Assembly: GCF_003672135.1 (NCBI RefSeq)
Contig: NC_039515.1
Coordinates: 1,798,001-1,862,000, forward strand
Reading direction: 5' to 3'
Origin: Ooceraea biroi
Lineage: Eukaryota > Arthropoda > Insecta > Hymenoptera > Formicidae
DNA: 64,000 nt
A model generated the notes under the pieces. The model was not told the DNA's origin. It made no database searches and saw only the letters and a program-made list of their open reading frames with translations. Shown in pieces: positions 36,601 through 48,892 of the stretch. The first letter of the stretch is position 1; each line of letters opens with the position of its first letter. Made by a program: the position numbers and the translations under genes.

Positions 36601-39600
36601 TTTCCGTGGTTTCTGTCGCGGCATTGTCGAGCCTCGGCAGCACCGTTGTATCGCCGTCCCAGAGCGTAGTCGCAATGCATAAATCAAGCTGTATCGATGC
36701 GAAAACCGGGCAACAATATTCGAGCCGGGCCCGTCGGGGCCAGCGTCGCTGTCGACCCTCAAAGAAGACCGAAGATTCTTAACCGCGGCGCCTTTCTCGT
36801 GACGCGGAGGCAAGACCACAATATACGGCTCGATGACAAATGGTACCCGGTGGCCCATTCGGCCTAGAAAACCTATGCGTCATTTGTGATGGTCACCGAT
36901 GTTGCGTGGAATAAGAAGAGATACACGCCACACTGAACGAGAGATCGCTTGTATGTACGCAGAATGGAACTCCTTTCACTCGGTATCGGAGTGGCTGGGC
37001 CCTCGCGCGCCACGAAACAGAGAATTCTTGAAGAATCGACAACCCGCGAGAAATCTCCGACGCTCCGAAAACGGCGAATGCAAGTTTGGAGACTTATTGC
37101 CGCCGATGGGGCGTCCGTTGAAAAGTGCTCGAGATACACGAGATAGAATACATAATAGCCGAGATCTGAAGACGTTATACAAGTGGCCTTTCCTTGTTCA
37201 TTTTCGCGGTAAGAAGAGACTGGTGATTTACGAGCAGGACGTGCAAAGATCGAGCGGCGTAAATTAATCTTTCGGATGATATTCCTCGTAAAGTTGTAGC
37301 GCGTTTGTGGGAAGCATTCGAGAGGATGAGTTTTCCTCGGCGCTTTCCCGCGATCTAAGGAACACGCGACTCGAAGAGAGCCTCTGAAAATAACCGATCT
37401 CAGGATCGCGTGGAGACGTTTCCAGACGGGGGACAGAGTTCGGCGCGACTCGAGAAAGTGTCACTCGTGTGAAGAACCGCTCGCAAGAGTTACGAGTACA
37501 CGGGGCGATAAAGTTGGCCCCCGGTAACGCCTCGCGCAGAAACGACGACGCGCAGGATTCTGTCGACGGTTAGCTTGTTTTATGGTCCCGCGACCGTCAG
37601 GAGGAAGTCCGTCCTTCTTTCTGGTCCATCTGCGCTTTATGGTCCCTTAAGGAATTTCGTTCAGAAGATCAGATCGCTCTATTACAGCGAACGCACTGAA
37701 GGAATTCGACGTTGCCATCGATTGATCGAAACATGCGTTGTTGATTAAAAGTAAATATATATGTACATTTAATTATAACAGTTTCAGAACAGCCTCATTA
37801 CTGGAATGGATAAAATTCACGTCACGTTTACGAAATAATAATAAAATTATTATTACACGATAGAACACAGTACTTTAACAATTTATTTTTTATTCATTTG
37901 ATTTTATTCGCTTTATGAGATAATTTAATTCGCTCCTGAATGATTACTCGATAGATAAAGGAGTACCGCTCGTCTTCAGAAATAACGGTCCATCTCACGC
38001 ATGGTAATGAGATCAAGCATCCCGCAACATCAATCGAGTCGCGTGTTCAGGATTGCCTTGTTCGTCTTCGTCGGAAAACGCGTTTAAGTCGTCGACGATG
38101 GGCGTCGTCGTTCGTCGAGGATGCACAGCTCAGAGGTCGGATGTCAAACGGCTCGGCACCGTGCGCTGCATCACGTCTCCGCGTTAGATGCGATGGATAC
38201 GATGAATTTTTGGCGATCCAAGAACAGGGTTTACGGCCTCTCGCCGCTGTTCGGGGCCCAAGAAGAAGCCCAAGAAGACCGAACTCAGCCCTGTGGAGCG
38301 CGAGAGGGGACCGTGAGAGGTGGCTGTGCGACAGCATGTGCTCTGGGCGTGGAGCAACGCGAAAGAGATATACTGCCTAGCTCGAGTATTTATGGCATAT
38401 CCACGCTACGTGCGATATATATTTATATCGGGTCCAGCGTACGGAATGCGCGAGCAGACCGAATAATTGTTTCTGGAAGTGCGAACAGCGCGCGCTTATT
38501 AACGCGCTGACTGTCGCGTCGAGAGAAGCGTAAATTATAGCTGGTAATAAAGAAGAAGGCAAAACGCGATGGAGATGCGCCTCGGCATACCACGGCCGTG
38601 TCCTTGTTTCAATTTTGACACTGCGGACGATGGAGAATGATCTTGCGTTTTCATATACCGATAAGTTTTTAATGATAAAGTTTAATTGTTAATTAGTTAA
38701 TGTTAGAAGTAAAGCAGACACACACATGAATGCGATGCCGCGACTAATGACGATTATAATGAATCACTTTAAATCATCAAACATCTCTTCTTAATTATTT
38801 TGTACTTCTTCAACCAGCATATCGATATTACAATATGTTTTAGTCATCCAATTATTTCACAGAGTGCAGTTTTTTTGGTACAGCCAAATAAAATTAATTA
38901 TTCTTTTTATTCTTTTTAGTTGCTTTACTTCCCCATCTTGGACCACGTAATAAATGTTTTTCTTTCTAGAAACTCGCGGTCCCTTCCTCGGTAGGCGTCT
39001 TTGCTCTTTTCTCCTACCGCGAACTTACGTTGCACTTTTTCACTCCGCGGACGATAAATCATCGAAAAACATACGATTTTTTACACGCCAGTCAACGCTA
39101 CGTGCACGCAACAAATAGCGGCGAAACATGCATCTACTGTGTATGTACAGCTTCGCCCGAGCTGTTATAGCAACCGTCTTATCTACCGCCTCATCTAGAA
39201 AGTACTCGTTACAGCCGCTTTGTACCCGTTTGACGCGAGGAGACTGTCGAGTGACACTGCTGCGATTTACTACAAGATATATTATGTACATCAGAGGAGA
39301 GTGATATCTCTCTTCAAGCGTTCCATGCCGGGCGCTGCGAAGTCTTCAGCGATACATCCCGGTACCGTTGCTTCCGGTACCATTTCTTTCACATCGAGGA
39401 ATGTTACTTGTCATTACGCAATTACATCACGACTTACAGAAACTTTGAGTCTCAGAAATGACTGGCATTTCAAAAACGGCAGTAATAGAGAAATTTCTTC
39501 GTTATGATTGATATGATTAAAAGTATCTGTATATAATTATTTCACATATAATCATTTCCGAAGTTTTCTTTACATTTATTTTATATTTTATATACTTTTA

Positions 39601-40542
39601 TTCCAATTAATGTGGAGCATTTCTCTCGTTCGACATGTAACGATAACGTACAAGCGAGTTCATGTACGAACCGTTGGCAGGAACTCGCGAGCTCGTAAAT
39701 CTGGCGATTTTCTAAAAGGGACGCGGATTTAAAGGAGATGGGCAATAAAAAGACTTCCAGTCGTTTGAGAGAGGCAATTAGTATCGGATGTCGATAGATC
39801 GCTCGGCTAACATCTCACGCGTCTTTCACAATGGGGAGCAACCTGTATGACTTGTTAGGATCGAAAAAGGATCGCTCATTCATCTATCCAGGCAGGACGC
39901 TAATGGTTCGTCCTCAGCTTCATTCAAGACGAACCGTCGGGGTTTCAATTCCTGCGGAGGGCTGAAGTGTCCCGAGATGTCGCGGTTACGGCACAATCAT
40001 GTTTTCCTTTCTTCTTCCTTTTGTAGAAGATAAAAGATCTTTTGTTAAAAAGGCTCGTCGAAACGCGCAGTGATTTGTTATCGAGAGGAAAACATTGACA
40101 GCAAATTTCAGAAAATTTGCAGAAAATCCCAACAGACCGAGTAATTCTCACAACGTTCCTCAAATCTTTCCTTGTCAGCTTTATCACACGGACTTCTGAG
40201 AAGCCATATATACTACAAATCAGATTTCGGAAGAAGATAAGAAGTCAGAGATTAATAACAGATGTGAAACGCGTTTTTGAGAAATTTTCGACAATGTCTC
40301 GTCTAGCGTATGGATGGTAAGTGGAATATAAAACTATCATAGACCGGCAGAAATCTGTAGGATACTTGTGATTCCGCCACGGTCGTTCTTTTTGGATAAG
40401 TATCGATACTATTTTCACTTTATGACCACCCCGTGGGCATTATTTATCGGGGGGTACAGACGTAAAGACCACCCTTGGGATTTGGATAGTCTGCAGATTT
40501 GCTTGGTCAATAAATATCATTCGTTCCGGTACTCGAGCTCAA

Positions 40543-40559
40543 AGGGCCCCTCGGGCCCT
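40543..40559. repeat. GC-rich perfect hairpin
   Basis: AGGGCCC and GGGCCCT are separated by CTC. A 7-base stem with a 3-base loop, with no further context. Confidence 0.7.
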
Positions 40560-41754
40560 GCCCGAAATCCGCGTGTAACTAATCCGAAGGGCTGTTTGCC
40601 ACCATGTGTTTGCCCTGTTTCCTACGTGGACTCCGCCCTTTGCCCTCTGTCTTCGTCTCGGCCTCTTTAGGCGACCAATGATGATCGTTATGTGTTGTTT
40701 CCGTAACCGAATGCTCCACCGCAGAACATGTTGGATACGAGAGCGGCGGATCTTTATGTAGATGATTTATCGACTTTTTTCCGCTCAAAATTCTTGAATT
40801 TTATTGAGATCAAGATGAAGATCTGCAGATGCAGTCGAGTGATGCGTCTCTTTGAAATACCGTGTAATTCTAAATCCCGTTTGACGTAGGAAAAGAGACA
40901 TCTCGCGTTGTCCTTCTCAATCAATATCGAAGTCAAGTCTAAGCAGAAAGTACTGTAACAGTGTTGAAAAAGAATCATGTCCGAGATCCAATCGCAGTCC
41001 GGTCCCGGTTAACCGAGGGTTAACACGTGCTTTATATCGAGACACGGTAGCGTGCAACGTGCATGGACGTGCCAAGTGCGACGTTCGCTTTCGCAGCCTG
41101 GCTGTATATCGCTCGAGCGCGTTAACGAGGATCATTTTATCGGCGATTAACCCTCACCCCGACTGACCCCTGGCCCGATGTTTGCGGGCCTCTTTCGGAA
41201 ATTGGTTCGTCGCTCTTGCCAATTTCCGTAGATTGCTACTCACCCCCTCCCACCGCCTATCTCACCGCGCCACCCCGCGCCTTTTTTCGCTCCGAGATCT
41301 GCGCCGGCCGTCGTTCGCCACAAATTGTGTAAATTTGCCGGCTGACTATTTATCTTTATAGCCTGGCCGAAGGACGAGAGCGATATCTGCGCCGGACTGG
41401 GTTCTCATCGTCAACGATGCTCGGAATTTCCGCGAGTCGCCAGTCATTCCAGACAACAGCGTTCTCCTCTTGTTTTAGTGCGGTCTTTTTCCCTGCCATT
41501 TAAGTATAACTCGAAGCTAACTGCGCTAAATGTTTGTAATTTGTTGCCCCGCTGGCAGGATATCAATCTTCGTGGTAAATTCTCATTGCTCTTCTTCCCT
41601 CCTCTCCATTTCCCATTCAAAGCAGCAATCGTATGTAGCGCGCAAACGATCTCGTCCACGCACTTAGGAGTTGCAGCTTCCTTCCGGTTTAAGCGCGGTA
41701 TTAAAGTATCATACATTTTCGACACGCGACCGATTTGTCAGAAAGAGTCTCCAC

Positions 41755-41803
41755 GATGTATCCTCCCATGCCGACGATGAATCCTCCCATGCCAGCGATG
41801 AAT
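41755..41803. repeat. 21-base tandem repeat
   Basis: Two near-identical 21-base units beginning GATG(T/A)ATCCTCCCATGCC, plus the first bases of a third. They lie inside a 202-codon open frame that lacks a supportable start and shows no recognisable domain. Confidence 0.8.
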
Positions 41804-44150
41804 GGAGGCCGAGCGACGCACGGAAGGTGGACCGAAGGGACGAACGGTCGAATCGAAGGACGCGCGACACCCCAATCGCGCACCCCTCTGCGGATGTATT
41901 AGCTTTTATGGTCACGGGGTTATGCCGTGGTCGAGCCTGGAGCAAACAGGAAATAGCTCCGAGGACTCGGGGGACTCGGGCTGACGTCGAGTGTCCAGTT
42001 TATCGTCGACAATTTTCGGAAGCGACTCCAGACGTCTCGCAGCACCCCGAACTACGGCCCTGGGCAATGCCGGCCACTCATTCCATCCCTAATGATGAAA
42101 ACGAGTTTCCGAGGGTCACTCTCGAGCGCGGGGGATACGACCCTCTCCTTCCCGCCCGTCTCCTCGTCAGTCGTTACCTTCAATCGTTCCCGGCGACGAA
42201 CCTTCTTGGTCCACAATGGCCCGCAACTAAGGGCGACTACGAGAAAATGGATCTTGCTAAACGGCTCGTAAGAACGTAAACCTCGCTTGTGATTCATTCG
42301 TTTACGCTTTATTCTTCGATATTGATGTTACAATGGCGTAACTCTGATACTGATATGTAATGGTTTATATCATATTTTGCTATTATTGTTCAACTTCTGT
42401 TGCTCTATCACCGTTACTATATTTATCTTTGCCATTATTTTATGATTAAAATTTATCAAGTTGCAATTGTAAGCTGCAAACTCTCGTTTGCACTCAACGC
42501 GTCTCATGAAACGTGTATTTCCAGCGCGGTCAGAACAGGTAAAATTGTATAAGGGGATGAGAAGTAGAAGTGAGGATCTCGCTGGTCAGCCTCTCGCGTA
42601 CCGGATGACCTTAATGCACATTGCGCCAGGTATCTCCAGAACCGAAAACGTAATTTTGGCCCACGTTGGACCACACCGGCTGGGTCGTTGTCCCCGCGAT
42701 TAACATTCTCCGAGCGATTGCACCCACAGCGACGCCCAGGCAATTTCTTTTCTGGAACGGCCAGCATCGGTCGCTCGGCTGGGTAGTTTCCCGGATTGCC
42801 CGTTCAGTCAGTGAGGTGGCAGCACTGACCGATAAAAGAATATCAGTAACAAGGATACATACGATATATTGAAACACAAAACAGAATGTGAATTTTTAAT
42901 CTTTCTCTCTTTAATCTCAAAATTACTATCTGTAGCGTAGAATTTTTTTTCTTTTTCGCATTTCTAAAAGTTTGAAATTTTCAAGCTTTTTCGAAATCTC
43001 TCAAATACTTCAGAATTACTTCATGGACGAAAAACTATCCTTTCCTCTTATGGGGAGAATCGTATGCTGATCTATCCGAGGAGATGCTGCGGTGTACTCT
43101 GACGAAACTTCCCCGCCTATCCACGCGACTCTCTCGAAGGCACCCACGAACACGAGCCAAGCCTGTAATCCGTCCGATGAGGCCGCCTGATCGCGAGGAC
43201 ACTCGGCAACAAAAACCTCCGCAACGATCGCCGCCAAGTCGACAGAACGTTGGCCTTCTCTCCTTCGTCCGCCCTTGCACAATTTTCCCTGCCTCCTTGA
43301 AGCAAGCCTGCGGTTGCAACTTTCTGACCCGCGTGTACCACGCATCCGTGCGATTCGGAGACATCTCTGATCCACCGCCGGCACGAAATATAATTCAGCG
43401 ACATCGTTCCCCTTCCCCTCGAGCGGCGTTCTCCGCGTGACTCTTTCTGTCCTTCATTCGAGGATGTTATTTCATTAGATGTCTCGAAAATCATCTTTAT
43501 CGTCAACAATTGCACTTTTTTATTTCTTCTTCGGGCCTAAACATTTACGTGCAATTACTGACATTTGATGAGATAGATTCTAAAGTACGAGAGAAAGAGA
43601 CAGGGATGAATTCTGAGATTTCGGAGGACGATACGAATCGTGCGTTCCCGACGAGGAACGCCGTGTCGGCGGCACGTCGGCGCGAGATGAGGAGCGGCAA
43701 TGGCAAATAAATCGGCACGCTCGCGTCACGTCCCGATCCACGGCGAGGCGAGATGAGGCGAGACAGACCCGCTCGCGAAAGCTCATGATGGTCTCGCACG
43801 CGGAGAGCGGCTTCGTTCCCTTTGATGTCCGCCGACCCGATCGCGGCGTATCGGTGACATCGCGCGGCCACTCCACTCGCGACAGAATTGCAGGATCAAT
43901 TACAACGATCGCGAGCGAGCGATCGAAACGACTTAGCATAGATGATTAGAGGTCTCCCTGCTGCATTCTTTTTTCCTGTTTTTCCCGCGTCCGCGTATTG
44001 CGTAAGCTCGCAACGTAATCGCGTGCTGCCACGCCAAGTGCGTTACCGGCGTTTACGGTCGACAGAAAAGTCGAAGTCGCAACTTGATCTGTAGCAGATT
44101 TGAATATCATTTGTAGATACATTATGACACAGTCTAAGTAAGTGTAAGTG

Positions 44151-44188
44151 ACCAAGCAAGCAAACAAGCAAGCAAGCAAGCAAGCAAC
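44151..44188. repeat. CAAG tetranucleotide microsatellite
   Basis: About nine CAAG-type units with one AAC interruption. Antisense frames read Leu-Ala-Cys repeats, which explains the open frames here. Confidence 0.9.
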
Positions 44189-44783
44189 ATGTGAATTTGT
44201 GGAATTCCTCTTCGTGGCAAAGCGACGCAAAGGTTCCGCGATAAAGCACAACGTCCGCCGAGATGTTGTAACGAGAAAAGCAGCTACGTAAAGCGTGCAG
44301 AACAACGGCGAGTACAGTCGCGTGATGTCGCAGATGCGCAACCAACTGTGCGGCCGGTTTTCTACCGTCGCCATTGTAGTCTCTCTGCTACGAAATTATT
44401 GCCAAGTTATTATTACCCCGCTGGCGAATCTAATAAATGGCCGTTAAGTCTATCTCTAATTCATGTGATATGTACGTATCCGCCGGAACGACGGGAACGC
44501 TTGTCATTCTGGACGTTACGTCCCGCCGTTTCGCGCGCTATTGCAAAATCGAAACCGATCGAACTAATCGAGAATCACCTAACATTCGGTTGATTCTCTT
44601 TTTGAAGCGTCACACTCCGATATTTCTACACACAGCGTACAAAAGGTTAGCACATTTACCAAGCCATTCAGCAAGCGTATTTTACTTGACTTTCAATTTA
44701 TGCCAACTAGATCGTTAAGTTTCACCATAAAATATATTCTTATAATCATTTTCAAAATTTTAATAAGTCAAGGTACTAAATTA

Positions 44784-44908
44784 TGTACAATACGCACTTT
44801 GTTACGGCTTTCCATTATTGTTGAACAGCCATTGTTTAGCAAATGTAAATAATCGCGTGTTATACTAAGAACATTCATTGTATAACAAAGCGTTGCACAT
44901 TGTATAAA
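44784..44908. repeat. Imperfect inverted repeat, possibly a degenerate MITE
   Basis: The arm at 44784-44804 (TGTACAATACGCACTTTGTTA) is an imperfect reverse complement of the arm at 44880-44908 (GTATAACAAAG, then GCACATTGTATAA), with about 75 bases between. The AT-rich interior encodes nothing. Terminal inverted repeats around a short non-coding core suggest a MITE remnant. I see no clear target-site duplication, so this is tentative. Confidence 0.35.
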
Positions 44909-46135
44909 CAATAAGCTCAGTATTGATCATCTGATGATCGTTAAGGAGATAAATGTGTCAGACTGAAACGGAGAGAAATGTAAGCGTAATTGTAGAAAAT
45001 CTTTCTGCAGGATCTCGCGTCGCAAGGTCGAAAACTCACGTTCTCACACGATCGTGGAAACGGTAACGAATTGCGCGCGTTGTAACGAACGTAAGCGCGC
45101 TTAGCCGCTCGTTCGAAGGTGCGCTCACCGAGAGAAGGTTACCCGAGTTTATCGATAATGGTACGAGCACGTAAATGCAGCCGCGATACACCTATGCAGG
45201 CGGATATAGCTGGCATTTTTTGGTATCTCGCTGCGAACCACCACTACCGAGAAGGGAGGAATTCGATATTTTTTTCCTCTCCTCCCGTTCAGCCTCCCGC
45301 AGTCTATAATCGTGTATGCAAATCGTCACAGAGCGGCGGCAGACTGAAGCAATCGTCCCGCAATCCCGCCTTATTAAGTCGTTCCGCTGATTTTCTGTGT
45401 TCGATCGACGAACACCCATTGGCGGAGGAGGCCTACCTTGACCCCAAAGCGGCGGGTCATCGAGATCATTCGCGATCCGGAGCCACCGCGTCGAGAAGCC
45501 ACAACGACGTGCCGCGCGATGTAAAGTGCACGAGGATCGCCTTAATGCCTCCCGTTAATTTCAACTGAGGTAACGCCACCGCGAGGAGAAGCGTCTCCGT
45601 ACAACGGAAATATCGAAAAGTAATATATCTCTGCTGCGCATTCGACATTTATAAATATATTAATGTGAAAGAAAAAGATTGATGGAGCGATATTTTAATC
45701 AGGCATTTTTTAATGCCAAACTTACGTTCGAATCAATTACTCGCGCAGCAATTCACGTGAAATGCATTATTGCATTACCTCGAAACGCGTATCTCTCGCA
45801 ACGGATTTTGCAATATCAAGCAAATCGAAATCGACACAAGTGAAGAAATCGTGCAAGAGTTACAAGCTGACTCTGCGTCGAAGGCGCAAAATAATTCATT
45901 CCTTGATGCCATAGCCACGCAATCGTTTCCGGCTTATTACCCGCACTTACCCTTCTTTCGTACTCCCTCGCATCATTATCCATTTAAGTGGCGGATAAAG
46001 TTACGAAAGGACAAGTTTTAAAGAGACGCTCGATACCCACATATTCCACTTTTACCGCATGGAGTTCTAATCATACGGCGAATCTGCTACAGTAGCCATC
46101 GTAGTCATTGTGCGTGGGGAGGTCCTCAATTCGCA

Positions 46136-46147
46136 GGGGGGGGGGGG
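46136..46147. repeat. Run of 12 G
   Basis: The longest G homopolymer in the window. It is error-prone for sequencing and gives spurious frame changes in the overlapping open frames. Confidence 0.9.
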
Positions 46148-48066
46148 AGGAAACAACGCTCGTTTCTGCGATCGACGATGTAATTTATGTTCTATCTGGT
46201 TTCATAATAAGCTCGTTATCCGCGCGTCCAGCTCGTTTACGGCGTTCGCCGCCACTTTGTGCGCGATCCGACTTATGTTTCTCATCGCACAGACAAGATA
46301 TGCGTTGCGCGCTTTGTTTCCGATGCTTTACAGTATTTCAGATTTCTCTTGAAAAATTCAGGTTCCTTTGTGAACGTACACATTTCTCGATATGTAAAAA
46401 CTTTTAGTAAAGGTACTACGTCGTCGATCTCGTGGCACAACAACGTGCGATCGGTGTCACACACGTTGCGGGTTTATCCCGTAGAGTTTAGCCGTTTTCC
46501 TTGCTTTTAGCACCGAGTTTAGCCATGAATTAAAGCACGCGGGGAGCGTATTGTGACAACGCACCCTCCGACGTGGGAATCCTAAGGTAGGCGCGCCACA
46601 GGGGACCCCCTGAATCGAGATGCCCCAGGGCAATCCCTCGTTGACAAATTCGTGAGACCGTGATGGATGTCACTTTGGCATCTAGCCGGGGAGCGACACG
46701 CGATGGATGATCGAACGGAAGTCTTTTCAATCAAGCCACTTATTGCCTGGCGTTGTCGTCAATAATAAAACAATTTCCAGCATGGCGGAAGAGCGCAGCA
46801 AGTAATAAGTTTAATTTCATTTATTATCTCGCAACTCGGCGGTGCCGGATTGCATCCGCCGGAAACAGCACGCTGTCTTGTCGAAAAAAGCATCGTTTTT
46901 TCATTTTACACTCGGAGAGTAGACAAATCGATAGATCGCCGAGACGTGAGGACGTGCAGCAGGGAAAATTCGCGTCCCCATCGCGCGCAAGGCATCGCGC
47001 GAGGCCTGTCGACGGATAACGCGGTTCCGCCATAGCGCGCGCTTGCGCGCGATAGGGACCATCGTCACTTTGATATGTAAATACCCTGCGCCGCAGGGTG
47101 TCTTGAAGCGTGTACCGGCACCGTACACGCGCGCGGCGTAGTAACACGTATAGGCGCAGATATATAGGCCGATCCACGCGCGGTCCCGCCGAAGTGCGCG
47201 TCGCCGATGTGCATTTGCTTCATCGAACATGCCACAATGGGGCTTGCGACTACGAAGGCAAATCCGGTGTGCGAGGGGCCCGCTCGATCGGCCCCGCTTC
47301 CTCGGCTCGCAACCAAGGGACATCCAATATCGCCGTTATCTCTATGCTACGTGCGTCAATATTAGCTCGACCGGGAGCTCTCTGTGATGTCGAACACTTT
47401 GCGCCCCGCGCTCGCCCACCCCTTCCGAAGGAAACCGAGTCAGCCGGAAGTATCCGGACGTCGAGGATTTAAATGCCGCGTGGCACCGAGGCTCTGCTAG
47501 GCGTATATTGCGTCACGGTAAAACGCGACGCGTACTACACAAGAGCGCTACTTATCGCTCGTGAGGGAAATCGCGACGCGATTGCCAGCTCGGCGATCGC
47601 GAATTAACGTGCGCGGAGCGAAATTGTGAACTAAACGAGGCCCTGCGGCTCCGAGCCCGGTCTCCCCGGGCATTACGAGACGACCGAGGCGGTAAGTCCC
47701 CTGTCCGGTGCAGCGGCGCTAAATAATTATCATGCTGCGCCGGTATATCGCGCACCGTGAGAAAGGATAAGTGCCCTAATGGCGTCGTATATCGTTCGGC
47801 GAGATCGCGGAGCGATCGGCCGGTCTTTTCTGCTGGGGAGACATGTACCTCGCACGCGTCACACCCTTTCCGAATGATACGGCGCGAAATGATAGCGGGC
47901 GAAAGACGATCGTTTATCGTCGCATGCCAAAGAGCAATGTCGCCGTCGCGAGACGCCGCGCCGAGCCGAGCGCGCGGCGTGTAACTCGCGCGCGGCTTCC
48001 TCTGGAAGTCGGTAGCGTGCGCGGACACACGCACGCGACGGTGGTGCGTGTGCGGTTTGTGCGGCT

Positions 48067-48087
48067 GTGAGCGCGCGCGCGCGCGAT
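48067..48087. repeat. Alternating GC tract
   Basis: An uninterrupted GCGCGC run, immediately followed by a CT-rich tract. Alternating purine-pyrimidine of this kind can adopt Z-DNA; that is a general property, not shown here. Confidence 0.8.
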
Positions 48088-48870
48088 CTGTCTCTCTTTC
48101 TCTGCTCTCTTTCTATGTCTTTCTTTCTCTCTCTCGTTGGTGTTGGTTGGTAGCCGCGCATAATGGTGCCCCGTTTAATGTTAACGACGCCATTTTCTGA
48201 ATATGGATATCAACTGCCTTTGACTTCAGGCGCTCATGAATTTTCATACGCGTCCGGGGGCCCCGCGAGCTCGTCCGCGCGCCATGAAACCCACCGTGGT
48301 TGCGACCATCGCTTTTTTCGCTCCGACGATTACGACTCGCGCGAGCGAACGCCCCTGCCGCCAGCCCCGAAAAATGCTCGAACAGCAAGCCGGATCGATC
48401 CGTCCGGCTTTCCGATCAGCGTATTTTTTTTCTTGTTTTTTTTACGCGAGTTGAAGAGGAATGGGTTTATCTGTTTTAATATAAAATTGCGCAAAAAGCG
48501 TAACACGTATTCCAATTAAAATTTTTTCTACTGATACTTTGCTGTGTAATGTAATTATATCTTTTTGCTGGTGTTGATTAATATGTTTCTCTCGCTACTG
48601 CTGCACCATTATTGCCGCATCATCTCGAACTACCATCGCATTTATCGATCTGCATGACGGATAATATCGCATTTGGTAATTTCTTTGTGCGCGATAAAAA
48701 TATCCGCTGTATGGAAACCCCCAATGTGCGTCCCACATTGCGTTCGTGGCTTCGAGGGATTATAGCGTCATTCCGACGCCGATCTGCGGGAATACGCGAT
48801 AAACGAGCGAAAATGTCGCGGGGGCGGCTAATGCAGGAAAGCGTTTACCTGCGGAATAGCGTGACTTCGG

Positions 48871-48892
48871 TGACGTCAGCGACAGGTAAGTT
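48871..48892 (+). promoter_or_regulatory. CRE followed by consensus splice donor
   Basis: TGACGTCA at 48871-48878 is followed at 48883 by CAG|GTAAGTT, a near-perfect 5' splice site. A second donor, CAG|GTGAGC, lies at 48921. A full CRE next to a strong donor resembles a TATA-less promoter with a short first exon. No downstream acceptor or coding exon could be identified, so this is a candidate only. Confidence 0.3.

Larger units (their letters stand above)
33622..44150. other. Non-coding region
   Basis: No supportable gene. Distinct AT-rich islands lie at about 34730-35050, 37740-37930, 38640-38940, 39500-39620 and 42300-42480 within CpG-rich DNA. A TATAAATA at about 35278 is preceded by a CCGCCCCC/GGGGCGG-bearing stretch at 35200-35230, a promoter-like combination with no recognisable gene downstream. 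Confidence 0.6.

Noticed and set aside
41671..42279. 202-codon open frame on the plus strand with 21-base repeats
   Set aside because: Begins at a TTG. The first in-frame ATG is about 80 codons in, and there is no domain or clear coding bias. The 21-base tandem repeat explains part of it. Worth only a conservation check.
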